64,000 bases of DNA from Limimaricola sp964022235 (GCF_964022235.1 NZ_CAXHZL010000005.1:177741-241740), one strand, 5' to 3'; positions 1-10,839 are shown, counted from the first letter of the stretch. Made by a program: numbers and translations. The notes: generated by a model from the sequence alone, not told the origin.

Positions 1-1722
<1,722 letters not shown>

Positions 1723-1909
1723 TGGCGATTGTCTCCTGCCGTCGTCAATTGATCTGCAAGGAGGTCGCTTGTCGCCCCCGCATGTGGGGCATAGATAGGG
1801 CGCAAGTGCCGCCCTTTGCCAGCCCATCCGGCGATGTAAGGGGCGGGAGACCGAGTGTCAACGTCGCGCCCCGAGGACGTGTCCCGGCGCGGCCAAGGAA
1901 GGAAACCAC

Positions 1910-2752
1910 ATGATCCGCACGCTGCCCGCCGCCGCCCTGATGGTCGGCCTTGCCACGATGGCTTCCGCGCAGCAGGCCTCGGATGTCGTCGCCACCGTGA
2001 ACGGCACCGAGATCACGCTGGGCGAAATGATCATCACCCGCAGCCAGCTGCCGCAGCAGTACCAGCAACTGCCGCCCGAGACCCTGTTTCAGGGCATTCT
2101 CGACCAGTTGGTCCAGCAGCAGGTGCTGGCTGACACGCTCGAAGAGACCCCGGCCCGCGTCGAACTGGCCCTGCAGAACCAGCGCCGCTCGCTGCTCGCG
2201 GGCGAGGCGATCAACGCGATGATGGGCGAAGAGGTCTCCGAGGAGGAGCTTCAGGCCGCCTATGACGAGGCCTTCGCCGACGCCGAGGCGACGCAGGAAT
2301 TCAACGCCAGCCACATCCTCGTGGAGACCGAGGAAGAGGCCGCGGCGGTGATGGAGCGTCTTGGGGCGGGCGAGGATTTTGCCGAAGTCGCAAAGGAGGT
2401 CTCGACCGATCCGGGTTCGGGCGCGCAGGGCGGCAGCCTTGGGTGGTTCGCCGAAGGCATGATGGTCGAGCCGTTCCAGAATGCCGTGGCCGAGCTTGAG
2501 AAGGGCGAGACCACCGAGACCCCGGTCGAGACCCAGTTCGGCTTTCACATCATCCGCCTAGACGACACCCGCACCCAAGAGCCGCCCGCGCTCGACGAGG
2601 TGCGCGATGATCTCGCCAGCCAGATCCAGCAGGGCAAGATCGAAGAGCGCCTGACCGAGCTCGAAGGCGCGGCCGAGATCAGCCGTCCCGAAGAGGGAGC
2701 TTTCGACCCGGCGGTTCTGACGAACCTCGAACTGCTCGAAGAAGGCAACTGA
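1910..2752 (+). CDS. Periplasmic parvulin-type peptidyl-prolyl cis-trans isomerase
   Basis: Probable folding factor for exported or outer-membrane proteins. The 280-residue protein begins with a Sec signal peptide ending in MASA (about residue 20). An N-terminal chaperone-like helical region follows (about 25-125), then a PpiC/parvulin domain (about 131-220) with ASHILVETEEEA and GSLGWFAEGMMV, both typical of the fold. The ATG is preceded by AAGGAAGGAAACCAC, a strong ribosome site. It lies between divergent secA and argJ, which begins 2 bases after its stop, so the two are probably cotranscribed. The link with secA suggests an export-related role; the exact substrates are unknown. Confidence 0.9.
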   Translation: MIRTLPAAALMVGLATMASAQQASDVVATVNGTEITLGEMIITRSQLPQQYQQLPPETLFQGILDQLVQQQVLADTLEETPARVELALQNQRRSLLAGEAINAMMGEEVSEEELQAAYDEAFADAEATQEFNASHILVETEEEAAAVMERLGAGEDFAEVAKEVSTDPGSGAQGGSLGWFAEGMMVEPFQNAVAELEKGETTETPVETQFGFHIIRLDDTRTQEPPALDEVRDDLASQIQQGKIEERLTELEGAAEISRPEEGAFDPAVLTNLELLEEGN

Positions 2753-2754
2753 TC

Positions 2755-3972
2755 ATGGCCGGTCCGGTTTCGCCTCTGGCGCCCGCCGCCTTTCCCGCCC
2801 TGCCCGAGATCGCAGGCGTACGCTTCGCCGCCCTCGCGGCCGGGGTGCGATACGCGAACCGGACCGATGTGATGCTTGCCGAGCTGGAGCCGGGCTCGGT
2901 GGTGGCGGGGGTGTTCACGCGCTCCTCCACCCGTTCGGCCCCGGTGCGCGACTGCGAGGCCAAGATCGGCGCGGACACCACCCGCGCCGCCTTTCTCGTG
3001 AACTCTGGCAATTCCAACGCCTTTACCGGGGCCGCCGGGGAGCGCTCGGTGGCCGAGATCTGCGCCGCCGTGGCGCAGACCACCGGCATCGACGAGGCCC
3101 GCGTCTTCACCTCCTCCACCGGTGTCATCGGTGAGCCGCTGCCGCACGAGCGCATCGTGGCCAAGCTGGCCGAGCTGAACGCCGCGCTCGACCCTGCGGG
3201 CATCGAAGGCGCCGCTCGCGCCATCATGACCACCGACACCTTCCCCAAGGGGGCCACCGAAACCGTCTCCATCGACGGCAAGCCGGTGAAGATCGCCGGC
3301 ATCGCCAAGGGCTCGGGCATGATCGCGCCCGACATGGCGACGATGCTGGTCTATATCTTCACCGATGCGCTGATCGACCAGCCCAAGCTGCAGAGCCTGC
3401 TGCGCAAGATCACCGACCGGACCTTCAACTGCATCACCGTCGACAGCGACACCTCGACCTCCGACACGCTGCTGATGGGCGCCACTGGGGCTTCGGGCGT
3501 CGATGTCACCGGCAATGCCGACTATGCCGCAGCTCTCGAGCGCGTGATGCTCGACCTTGCGCATCAAGTGGTGCGCGACGGCGAGGGTGCGACCAAGTTC
3601 GTCGAGATCCGCGTCACGGGTGCGACCTCCGACGCCGACGCGCGCCGCGTCGCGATGGCCACCGCGAACTCGCCTCTGGTCAAGACCGCCATCGCGGGCG
3701 AGGACCCCAACTGGGGCCGCATCGTCATGGCGGTGGGCAAATCCGGGGCCGAAGCCGACCGCGACCTGCTGTCGATCCGCTTCGGTGACATCCTCGTCGC
3801 CGAAAAGGGCTGGGTCAGCCCTGCCTATGACGAAGAAAAAGCCGCCGCCTACATGAAGGGTCAGGAGATCGTCATCGACGTAGATCTCGGGCTCGGATCG
3901 GGCGAGGCCGTGGCCTGGACCTGCGATCTCACGCATCGCTACATCGACATCAACGCCGACTATCGGTCGTGA
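2755..3972 (+). CDS. argJ: Bifunctional ornithine/glutamate N-acetyltransferase ArgJ
   Basis: Transfers the acetyl group from N-acetylornithine to glutamate, recycling acetyl in arginine synthesis; bifunctional forms also use acetyl-CoA. The 405-residue length is normal. The self-cleavage site is visible as KGSGMIAPDMATMLVY, with Thr196 after Ala195 as the expected new N-terminal nucleophile of the beta chain. NSGNSNAFTG and the C-terminal end THRYIDINADYRS also match the family. Whether it is mono- or bifunctional cannot be settled from sequence alone. Its stop overlaps the mutT GTG start (GTGA). argG lies 31 kb away. Confidence 0.95.
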   Translation: MAGPVSPLAPAAFPALPEIAGVRFAALAAGVRYANRTDVMLAELEPGSVVAGVFTRSSTRSAPVRDCEAKIGADTTRAAFLVNSGNSNAFTGAAGERSVAEICAAVAQTTGIDEARVFTSSTGVIGEPLPHERIVAKLAELNAALDPAGIEGAARAIMTTDTFPKGATETVSIDGKPVKIAGIAKGSGMIAPDMATMLVYIFTDALIDQPKLQSLLRKITDRTFNCITVDSDTSTSDTLLMGATGASGVDVTGNADYAAALERVMLDLAHQVVRDGEGATKFVEIRVTGATSDADARRVAMATANSPLVKTAIAGEDPNWGRIVMAVGKSGAEADRDLLSIRFGDILVAEKGWVSPAYDEEKAAAYMKGQEIVIDVDLGLGSGEAVAWTCDLTHRYIDINADYRS

Positions 3973-4367
3973 AGATCGTCCTTGTTTCGGCGGTGGCGCT
4001 GATCGACGCCGATGGCCGGGTGCTGCTCGCGCAGCGCCCGGAGGGCAAGTCGATGGCGGGTCTGTGGGAGTTTCCGGGCGGCAAGGTCGAGCCGGGTGAG
4101 ACGCCCGAGGCGGCGCTGATCCGCGAGCTGCATGAGGAGCTTGGCATTGACACACAGGAAAGCTGCCTCGCGCCGCTCACCTTCGCCAGCCACGCCTATG
4201 AGAGCTTTCACCTGTTGATGCCACTCTTTGCGTGTCGTCGCTGGCAAGGTCAGGCGCATGGGCGCGAGAATCAGGCTCTCGAATGGGTCAGGCCGAACCG
4301 GCTGCGCGACTATCCGATGCCGCCCGCCGACCTGCCGCTAATTCCCGTATTGCGCGACTGGATCTGA
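3969..4367 (+). CDS. mutT: MutT-type Nudix hydrolase (8-oxo-dGTP diphosphatase)
   Basis: Sanitises oxidised dGTP so that A:T to C:G transversions are avoided. The 132-residue protein has a complete Nudix box, G38-x5-E44-x7-R52-E-L-x-E-E-L-G-I60, and the MutT-like N-terminus VSAVALIDADGRVLLAQRP. Translation starts at a GTG overlapping the argJ stop by 4 bases, so it is probably translationally coupled. The C-terminal LEWVRPNRLRDYPMPPADLPLI matches MutT. Other small Nudix activities are possible, but this is the usual argJ-mutT arrangement of Rhodobacterales. Confidence 0.9.
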   Translation: MKIVLVSAVALIDADGRVLLAQRPEGKSMAGLWEFPGGKVEPGETPEAALIRELHEELGIDTQESCLAPLTFASHAYESFHLLMPLFACRRWQGQAHGRENQALEWVRPNRLRDYPMPPADLPLIPVLRDWI

Positions 4368-4508
4368 GGCTCAGGAGCGTCAGGCGTGCAAACGCTGCGT
4401 CATTCGTGCCCAATTGGTTCCGATCGACGTCAAAAAAACGTTATACGCGGTAGGTCGTTTACCGTTAGTGGCTTATACCGGACCCACCATTGATTGTTGG
4501 AGTCCATC

Positions 4509-4652
4509 ATGCTGCAAACCATCCTGATAGGTAGCTGCATCTCGGTGCAGGGCCTTTTGGTCAAACAACTTGCAAACGGCCGAATGCTGATTCGTGTTGG
4601 CGAACGTCTCTACGAAGGGCGTCCGGCCAACGGCGGCGTACAAGCCGTCTGA
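4509..4652 (+). CDS. Small 47-residue protein of unknown function
   Basis: A short reading frame from ATG 4509 to TGA 4650-4652. It starts MLQTILIGSCISVQG and contains a regular alternating pattern (LLVKQLANGRMLIRVGERLY) that looks like a small beta-rich fold, with one Cys at residue 10. It has its own good ribosome site (TTGGAGTCCATC before ATG), a less GC-rich upstream region (4368-4508) suited to a promoter, and a strong terminator 44 bases downstream. That makes it a plausible monocistronic gene. I have a vague memory of similar short proteins in Rhodobacterales but cannot name a family or function. Confidence 0.7.
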   Translation: MLQTILIGSCISVQGLLVKQLANGRMLIRVGERLYEGRPANGGVQAV

Positions 4653-4695
4653 GGCCCTTTCGCGTATAGAATTTCACGAGTGTCCGAACGCGAAA

Positions 4696-4722
4696 GGGAC
4701 GGCTTACCGCCGTCCCTTTTTT
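4696..4722 (+). terminator. Rho-independent terminator after the 47-residue gene
   Basis: Perfect 8-bp stem GGGACGGC / GCCGTCCC (4696-4703 with 4709-4716), loop TTACC, followed by six T. It lies 44 bases past the small-protein stop on the same strand. Confidence 0.9.
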
Positions 4723-4744
4723 CATGCCTTCGACCTGCTCGCGC

Positions 4745-5290
4745 CTATCGGTGCGGCAATCCCAGATTGCCCCGCGCCACCGCCATGCGCAGCCCATCAA
4801 GATAGGCCTCGATCTCCCGCCTGCCCCTCAGGTGGTGACGGTCCTTGTCCTGCGGCACGCGGTCAAAGAACCACCGAAGCCGATTGCGCATCGAGACCCG
4901 CGTGCGCCAGATCCAGCGCAGAAAATCAAGGCTGAACCGTTCGGGGCAACCGGGCGACATGTCGGGACGGGACCGGCCCCAGTAGCGCAGCGTACGCCAG
5001 ATCACGCGCCACAGCCGCGGGGCCAGCGGCAGATCGAGCCAGATCACCGTATCGGCGCGCGACAACCGCTCCGCCCAGGTGAAGGAATGCCCGCCCTCGA
5101 AGATCCATTCGGGCCGGGCGTGGATCTCGGCGCAAAGCCGGTCCTTTTCGGCGCGCGTCCGCTCCACCCAGCCCGGCGCCCAATGGACATGATCGATATG
5201 CACCACGGGCAGATGCGTGATCTCGCCCATCCTCCGAGCGAGGGTCGATTTTCCCGATCCGGGCTGGCCGATGATCATCACGCGCCGCAT
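4745..5290 (-). CDS. P-loop NTPase, adenylate kinase/FlaR-like topology-modulation family
   Basis: A 181-residue protein starting MRRVMIIGQPGSGKST, with Walker A at residues 8-16. HIDHVHWAPGW and FEGGHSFTWAERLSRADTVIWLDLP follow, the pattern of the small kinase-like group often annotated as FlaR or DNA topology modulation protein. The phosphate acceptor is unknown. The ATG at 5290 was chosen because the P-loop then sits at the usual distance from the N-terminus. A longer TTG start at 5335 is possible but would abut the infB terminator. It is downstream of infB on the same strand but separated by that terminator. Confidence 0.75.
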   Translation of the reverse strand: MRRVMIIGQPGSGKSTLARRMGEITHLPVVHIDHVHWAPGWVERTRAEKDRLCAEIHARPEWIFEGGHSFTWAERLSRADTVIWLDLPLAPRLWRVIWRTLRYWGRSRPDMSPGCPERFSLDFLRWIWRTRVSMRNRLRWFFDRVPQDKDRHHLRGRREIEAYLDGLRMAVARGNLGLPHR

Positions 5291-5338
5291 GTCCCATGGA
5301 TCGCGACCGGACCGCGCATCGTCAAGCACCCGCAACGC

Positions 5339-5363
5339 AAAGGGGCGGCCCGAAGGCCGCCCC
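5339..5363 (-). terminator. Terminator of the rimP-nusA-infB operon
   Basis: Nine-bp GC stem (5342-5350 with 5355-5363) with a UUCG tetraloop on the minus strand, followed by a short T-run (5341-5339). It lies 24 bases after the infB stop. The opposite strand also has four T after the stem, so weak two-way action is possible. Confidence 0.8.
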
Positions 5364-5386
5364 GTTTTCCTGTCTCGACGGAGTGA

Positions 5387-7900
5387 TCAGAGCGAGCGCT
5401 CGACCGACTCCCGCTCGAAGATCTCGATGACATCGCCGGGGCGCATGTCCTCGTGGTTCTCGAACGCCATGCCGCATTCCTGGCCTGACTGCACCTCGGA
5501 CACTTCGTCCTTGAAACGCTTGAGCGTCTTAAGCGTGCCCTCGTGAACCACGACGTTGTCGCGCAGCAGGCGGACACCGGCGGAGCGGCGGGCGACACCT
5601 TCGGTGACCAGACAGCCCGCGACCTTGCCGACGTTGGAGACCTTGAAGACCTCCTTGATCGACGCGTAGCCGATGAACTTCTCGCGGATCTCGTTCGACA
5701 ACAGGCCCGAAGCCGCCGCTTTCACGTCGTCCACGAGGTCGTAGATCACGCTGTAGTAGCGGATCTCGACGCCCTTTTGGTTCGCGGCCTGACGCGCGGG
5801 CGCGTTGGCCCGGACGTTGAAGCCGAAGACCGGCGCACCGGAGGCCTCGGCCAGACCGATGTCGCTCTCGGTGATGGCACCCACGCCCGAGTGCAGCACC
5901 CGGACCCGGACCTCGTCGTTGCCGATCTTTTCCATCGCCTGAACGATGGCCTCGGCAGAGCCCTGCACGTCGGACTTCACCACCACCGGCAGTTCGGAGA
6001 CGTTCTGGTCTTCCTTGGCCTTCGCCATGAGCTGCTCAAGGGTCGTCGCGGCACCGGCGGCGGCGCGCTTCTCCTTGGCGGCGTTGGCGCGGTATTCGGC
6101 GATCTCGCGGGCCTGCGCCTCGGTTGCGACGACGTTGAGAACGTCGCCCGCCTCGGGCGTGCCGTTGAGACCGAGCACCTCGACGGGGACCGACGGACCG
6201 GCCTCCTCGACGCGCTCGCCCTTGTCGTCGACCAGCGCGCGGACCTTGCCCCACTGCTCGCCCACGACGAAGATGTCGCCGCGCTTGAGCGTGCCGTTCT
6301 GCACGAGAACGGTCGCGACCGGGCCACGGCCCACGTCGAGCTGCGCCTCGATCACGGCGCCCTGCGCCGGACGGTTCGGGTTGGCCTTGAGCTCGAGGAT
6401 CTCGGACTGCAGCGCGATCGCTTCGAGCAGCTGGTCCAGACCCTTGCCGGTGATCGCCGAGACCTCGACGTCCTGCACGTCGCCGGACATCTTTTCGACG
6501 ATGACCTCGTGCTGGAGCAGGTCCGTGCGGACCTTGTCGGGGTTGGCGTCGTACTTGTCGATCTTGTTGATCGCCACGATCATCGGCACTTTGGCGGCCT
6601 TGGCGTGGTTCAACGCTTCGATGGTCTGCGGCATGACCGCGTCATCGGCGGCAACCACCAGCACCACGATGTCCGTCACATGCGCGCCACGGGCCCGCAT
6701 CGAGGTGAAGGCGGCGTGACCCGGCGTATCGAGGAAAGTCAGGCGCGTACCGTTGGCGGCTTCGACCTGATAGGCCCCGATATGCTGGGTGATGCCACCG
6801 GCCTCGCCCGAGACGACCTTGGTTTTGCGGATCGCGTCCAGAAGCGAGGTCTTGCCGTGGTCGACGTGGCCCATCACGGTGATGATCGGCGCACGATCAA
6901 GCAGATCCTCGGGCTTGTCCTTGACCTGCTCGATCACCTGTTCGACGTCCGAATCAGAGACGCGCACGACGCGATGGCCGAATTCCTCGATGATCAGCTC
7001 GGCGGTGTCGGCGTCGATCGACTGGTTCTGCGTCGCCATGATGCCACTCTGCATCAGCGACTTGACCACGTCGGCCACGCGCTCGGCCATGCGGTTGGCC
7101 AGCTCGCCCACGGTGATCGCCTCGGGCAGCTGCACGTCGCGCACCACCTTCTCGCGCTCGACATGACCGCCCATCGCCTTCTGGCGTGCACGTTCCTGCT
7201 TGCGCTTCATCTGCGCCATGGACCGCTGACGGCCGCCTTCGCCAGACAGCGCCTGGTTCAGCGTCAGCTTGCCGGAACGGCGGTTGTCGATGCCGCCCTT
7301 GGCCGCGGGCTTGGCTTTCTTGTCGGCGCGGGCATCGCGGTCGCGATCGCCGGCCTTGCGGGGCGCGGAGTTCGGGCGCTGACCGCCTGCGGGCATCTCG
7401 CCGGGAGCAGTGGGCTGCTGGGCCGCGGCGGGCTGCTGCGGCGCGGGCTGGGACGCCTTGCGCGCGGCCTCGGCGGCCTCGCGCTTCTTACGCTCCTCTT
7501 CCTCGGCCTTGGCCTTGAGCGCCTCTTCGCGCTCGCGGTCCTCGCGTTCCTTGGCCTCGATCTCGGCGCGGCGGCGCTCACGCTCTTCGGCGCGGGCGGC
7601 CTCCTCGGCGGCGCGCTTCTCGGCCTCTTCGGCCTCGCGCGACCGGGCGAGGGCGAGAGCGCGCATCCGGCGCTCGAGTTCGGCCTCGCTGATTCCCGCC
7701 GGGCGCTTGGAGGGATCGCCCCTCACGACGCCGGTCGCAGCCGTGCCTTGTGCCGCGCCACCGGGCTTCGGCACCACGACGCGCTTGCGTTTGGTCTCGA
7801 CCACGACGTTCTTGGTCCGGCCATGACTGAAGCTCTGCTTGACGTTCCCCGGACGGGACCCGTGCAGACCAAGAGGTTTCTTGCCGTCGGTATCGCTCAT
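5387..7900 (-). CDS. infB: Translation initiation factor IF-2
   Basis: GTPase that brings fMet-tRNA to the 30S subunit and promotes 50S joining. In this 837-residue protein an N-terminal motif (LGLHGSRPGNVKQSFSHGRT) is followed by a long Ala/Glu/Arg-rich stretch predicted as coiled coil (about 70-150). A linker, the IF2N helix region (about 255-310) and the G domain follow, with GHVDHGKTS (344-352), DTPGH (391-395) and NKID (445-448), and then domains II-IV. It is the last gene of the rimP-nusA-ylxR-infB operon; the ylxR stop is 5 bases upstream of its ATG. Length and motifs are normal for alphaproteobacteria. Confidence 0.98.
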   Translation of the reverse strand: MSDTDGKKPLGLHGSRPGNVKQSFSHGRTKNVVVETKRKRVVVPKPGGAAQGTAATGVVRGDPSKRPAGISEAELERRMRALALARSREAEEAEKRAAEEAARAEERERRRAEIEAKEREDREREEALKAKAEEEERKKREAAEAARKASQPAPQQPAAAQQPTAPGEMPAGGQRPNSAPRKAGDRDRDARADKKAKPAAKGGIDNRRSGKLTLNQALSGEGGRQRSMAQMKRKQERARQKAMGGHVEREKVVRDVQLPEAITVGELANRMAERVADVVKSLMQSGIMATQNQSIDADTAELIIEEFGHRVVRVSDSDVEQVIEQVKDKPEDLLDRAPIITVMGHVDHGKTSLLDAIRKTKVVSGEAGGITQHIGAYQVEAANGTRLTFLDTPGHAAFTSMRARGAHVTDIVVLVVAADDAVMPQTIEALNHAKAAKVPMIVAINKIDKYDANPDKVRTDLLQHEVIVEKMSGDVQDVEVSAITGKGLDQLLEAIALQSEILELKANPNRPAQGAVIEAQLDVGRGPVATVLVQNGTLKRGDIFVVGEQWGKVRALVDDKGERVEEAGPSVPVEVLGLNGTPEAGDVLNVVATEAQAREIAEYRANAAKEKRAAAGAATTLEQLMAKAKEDQNVSELPVVVKSDVQGSAEAIVQAMEKIGNDEVRVRVLHSGVGAITESDIGLAEASGAPVFGFNVRANAPARQAANQKGVEIRYYSVIYDLVDDVKAAASGLLSNEIREKFIGYASIKEVFKVSNVGKVAGCLVTEGVARRSAGVRLLRDNVVVHEGTLKTLKRFKDEVSEVQSGQECGMAFENHEDMRPGDVIEIFERESVERSL

Positions 7901-7905
7901 CAGAT

Positions 7906-8529
7906 TTACATATCCTTCCCGGAGGCCGTATCGCCGCCGTTGCTCTCTCGCAGGCCGCGCAGTTTCGCGGCCTCCTCTACAACACGGTCGCTGAGTCCGC
8001 CAGCAGCGAGCGCGCCGTGTATCACACTTTGCCGGCCGAAAGCCAAACCCAATTCATCTGAGGTCAGGCAGCCGTAATATCTTGCCCCCGTAGGGGTCCA
8101 TAATTTGCTCTTGCCGCGCTCGGAGCCGTCCGAGGCCTGCAACAGCACGCGGACGTGATCGCCCGCGAGCGCCGATTTCACCTTTTCGAAGCCCGCGATC
8201 GCGAGTCCCGCCTTGCGCGCCAGCGCGATCAGGTCGACGACTCGGCGCGCCTGCTGGCGCTCCACCTCCGCCGCGAGACCCTCGGGCACCGTCACCGGGG
8301 CCTTGGCGGCGCGGGCGAACTGCCCGCGCTTGGCCGTCTCGATCACGGCCTTCTCGGCCGTCACATAAAGCCCCCGCCCCGGCAGCTTGCCGAGGATATC
8401 GGGGACCACCTGGCCGTCGGGGCCGATCACGAAGCGGATCAACCCGGACTTCGGCTGCACGTCACCCGTGACGATGCACTTCCGCTCCGGCCCGTCGGCC
8501 CGCTCCGCCTTCATTCCACCACGACCCAT
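7906..8529 (-). CDS. YlxR/RnpM-L7Ae-like RNA-binding protein
   Basis: Two-domain RNA-binding protein of 207 residues. The N-terminal part (about 10-95) contains RKCIVTGDVQPKSGLIRFV and LPGRGLYVT, the YlxR (DUF448) signature. The second half (about 100-180) contains ARRVVDLIALARKAGLAIAG, typical of the L7Ae-like domain. Bacillus encodes the two as separate proteins, so this is the fused alphaproteobacterial form. It lies between nusA (8 bases upstream) and infB (5 bases downstream) and is surely cotranscribed. In Gram-positives the YlxR part binds RNase P RNA; its role here is inferred only. Confidence 0.88.
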   Translation of the reverse strand: MGRGGMKAERADGPERKCIVTGDVQPKSGLIRFVIGPDGQVVPDILGKLPGRGLYVTAEKAVIETAKRGQFARAAKAPVTVPEGLAAEVERQQARRVVDLIALARKAGLAIAGFEKVKSALAGDHVRVLLQASDGSERGKSKLWTPTGARYYGCLTSDELGLAFGRQSVIHGALAAGGLSDRVVEEAAKLRGLRESNGGDTASGKDM

Positions 8530-8537
8530 CTCTTGTC

Positions 8538-10154
8538 TCAGGCCTCTTGCTCGTTATCCGCTTCGGCCGCCGCGGCCTCGTCCGCCGCCAACTCGTCGGG
8601 ATCGACCCAGCCCAGAGCGACCCGCGCAGTCATCACCAGCTCCTGCGCCTCTTCGAGGCTGACCTCGAAGGGCTCCAGCACGCCGTCGTCCTTCACGCGC
8701 TCGCCGCCTTCGGTGGTCCAGCCGCCGGCCAGCTCCCAGTCGGCGCAGGTCGCGAAGTCCTCGAGCGTCTTGACGCCGTCCTTGGCCAGCGCCTCGACCA
8801 TCTGCGGGCTGAGACCCGGGAAGCCGATCAGGCTATCCTCGGCGCCAAGCTCACGGGCGCGCTCCAGCGCGGCCTTGTTCTGGGCGTCGATATAGTCACG
8901 GGCGCGCGCCTGAAGCTCGGCTGCGGTGTCGGAGTCGACTCCGTCGATCACCAGAAGCTCGTCCTGATCGACATATGCGACCTCATCGAGATTTGTGAAG
9001 CCCTCGGAGACGAGAAGTTGCGCAAAGAACTCGTCGAGATCGAGCGTATCCATGAACAGCTTGGTGCGGGTCTCGAACTCGGCCTGACGGCGCTTGCTCT
9101 CCTGCTCTTCGGTCATGATGTCGATGTCGAGACCGGTGAGCTGGCTCGCCAGACGCACGTTCTGACCGCGACGGCCGATGGCGAGCGACAGCTGTTCTTC
9201 GGGCACCACCACCTCGATGCGCTCGGCTTCCTCGTCGAACACGACCTTGGAGACCTCGGCGGGCTGCAGCGCGTTGACGAGGAAAGTCGGCATGTCCTCG
9301 TTCCACGGGATGATGTCGATCTTCTCGCCCTGAAGCTCGCCGACGACGGCCTGCACCCGGCTGCCGCGCATGCCGACGCAGGCGCCCACGGGGTCGATCG
9401 AGTTGTCATAGGAGATCACGGCGATCTTGGCGCGGCTGCCGGGATCACGGGCCACGGCCTTGATCTCGATGATGCCCTCGTAGATCTCGGGCACTTCCAT
9501 CTTGAACAGCTCGGCCATGAACTCGGGCGCGGTGCGGCTGAGGAAGATCTGCGGGCCACGCACCTCGCGGCGCACGTCCTTGACGTAGCAGCGGATGCGG
9601 TCGCCGGGGCGGTAAGCCTCGCGGCCGATCTTCTCGTTGCGGCGCAGCACGGCTTCGCCCGCGCCGGGAAGCTCGACGACGATGTTGCCGTATTCCTCGC
9701 GCTTGACGGTGGCGTTGATGATCGTGCCGGCGCGATCCTTGAACTCTTCGTACTGCCGATCGCGCTCGGCCTCGCGGACCTTTTGCAGGATCACCTGCTT
9801 GGCCGATTGCGCGGCGATGCGGCCCAGTTCGACCGGGGGCACTTCCTCGACATAGGTGTCGCCGACCTTGGGATCTTCGAGATAGAGCTTGGCCTGTTCG
9901 ACGGTCAGCTCGGCCTGATAGTTCTCCAGCTCGTCATCGGCGACCACGGTGCGCACGCGGGTAAAGCGGGCGCGGCCGGTCTTGCGGTCGATGTTGACCC
10001 GGATGTCCATTTCGGCGCCGTAGCGCGACTTGGCGGCGCGGGCGAGGCTCTCTTCCATCGCCTCGACCACGAGGATCGGGTCGATCATCTTCTCGCGCGC
10101 GACCGCCTCGGCGGTCTGCAAGAGCTCAAGCTGGTTTGCGGACGTGATGGCCAT
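8538..10154 (-). CDS. nusA: Transcription termination/antitermination protein NusA
   Basis: RNA polymerase elongation factor acting in pausing, termination and rRNA antitermination. The 538 residues show the N-terminal polymerase-binding domain, an S1 domain (about 135-200), two KH domains with GACVGMRGSRVQAVVGEL and LAIGRRGQNVRLASQL, and two C-terminal helix-hairpin-helix acidic repeats ending in an Ala/Glu tail. The ATG overlaps the rimP TGA by one base (TGATG), giving translational coupling. NusA is known in E. coli to autoregulate its own operon, relevant to the attenuator-like hairpin upstream of rimP here. Confidence 0.97.
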   Translation of the reverse strand: MAITSANQLELLQTAEAVAREKMIDPILVVEAMEESLARAAKSRYGAEMDIRVNIDRKTGRARFTRVRTVVADDELENYQAELTVEQAKLYLEDPKVGDTYVEEVPPVELGRIAAQSAKQVILQKVREAERDRQYEEFKDRAGTIINATVKREEYGNIVVELPGAGEAVLRRNEKIGREAYRPGDRIRCYVKDVRREVRGPQIFLSRTAPEFMAELFKMEVPEIYEGIIEIKAVARDPGSRAKIAVISYDNSIDPVGACVGMRGSRVQAVVGELQGEKIDIIPWNEDMPTFLVNALQPAEVSKVVFDEEAERIEVVVPEEQLSLAIGRRGQNVRLASQLTGLDIDIMTEEQESKRRQAEFETRTKLFMDTLDLDEFFAQLLVSEGFTNLDEVAYVDQDELLVIDGVDSDTAAELQARARDYIDAQNKAALERARELGAEDSLIGFPGLSPQMVEALAKDGVKTLEDFATCADWELAGGWTTEGGERVKDDGVLEPFEVSLEEAQELVMTARVALGWVDPDELAADEAAAAEADNEQEA

Positions 10155-10744
10155 CAGTTGTTCTCCTCATCACCATCAATGATGGTTTCAACATCGTCGA
10201 ATTGGGTCTCGTCGATCTGGCCCGCGTCCTTGCGCGAGCGCAGCACATCCCGGATCAGCTCGTCGGTCAGCACCAGCTTGGCGTCCGAGAGCCACTCGAA
10301 CTTCAGCCCGATGGTGATCGTCTCACCGGACTCCTCGATCTCGATCAGCACCTCGTCGTCCTCGACGCCCGCCAGCTCGCCCTTGAAGCGGCGGCGACCG
10401 TCGATCAGCTCCTCGGTCTCGATCTTGGCCTCGAAGCCCTTCCACTGCTCGAAATCCTTGAGCCGGGTCAGGGGCCGGTCGATGCCGGGCGAGGAGACCT
10501 CGAGCGTGTAGGCGTCGATGATCGGGTCCTCGACGTCGAGCACGGCGGAGACGGCGGTGGAGATCTGGCCGCACTCGTCGACCTCGATCGTGCCGTCGGA
10601 TTTCTGCGCCATGATCTGCAACGTCGAGCTCTTGCCCGACATCAGGCGCACGCGCACCAGTTCAAAACCCATGTCAGTGATGACGGGCTCGATGATCTCC
10701 TGGACGCGGCGGTCGATCGCCGCCTTGGCGATGAGGTCGGACAT
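10154..10744 (-). CDS. rimP: Ribosome maturation factor RimP
   Basis: Late 30S assembly factor. The 196-residue protein begins MSDLIAKAAIDRRVQEIIEP and contains VSSPGIDRPLTRLKDFEQWKG, the conserved RimP signature joining its two domains. The start at 10744 is fixed by GGAGG at 10750-10754 with a 5-base spacer; an upstream GTG in the same frame lies inside the hairpin U-tract region and is unlikely. It is the first gene of the operon with nusA, ylxR and infB. The C-terminal extension beyond about residue 165 is acidic. Confidence 0.95.
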   Translation of the reverse strand: MSDLIAKAAIDRRVQEIIEPVITDMGFELVRVRLMSGKSSTLQIMAQKSDGTIEVDECGQISTAVSAVLDVEDPIIDAYTLEVSSPGIDRPLTRLKDFEQWKGFEAKIETEELIDGRRRFKGELAGVEDDEVLIEIEESGETITIGLKFEWLSDAKLVLTDELIRDVLRSRKDAGQIDETQFDDVETIIDGDEENN

Positions 10745-10760
10745 GAGGTCCTCCAAGCAC

Positions 10761-10783
10761 AAAAAAACGGGCCAGCGGCCCGT
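10761..10783 (-). terminator. Attenuator-like intrinsic terminator in the rimP-nusA-infB leader
   Basis: On the minus strand a 7-bp stem ACGGGCC / GGCCCGT with a 3-base loop is followed by seven consecutive T (10767-10761). Only 6 bases then separate the T-run from the rimP ribosome site GGAGG. There is no room for a promoter between the T-run and rimP, so operon transcripts must read through it. It could also end transcripts of the DUF2165 gene upstream. Confidence 0.8.
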
Positions 10784-10839
10784 CGATCTTTCCCGGTGGG
10801 CGCCGGTTGTGGAGGCCGGCGCGCCGCTGTTCTGAGGGG

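Noticed and set aside
5543..8077. 844-codon open frame opposite infB and ylxR
   Set aside because: It is antisense to clearly real genes, and repetitive DLDVLH-type residues show a shadow of IF-2 codon usage.
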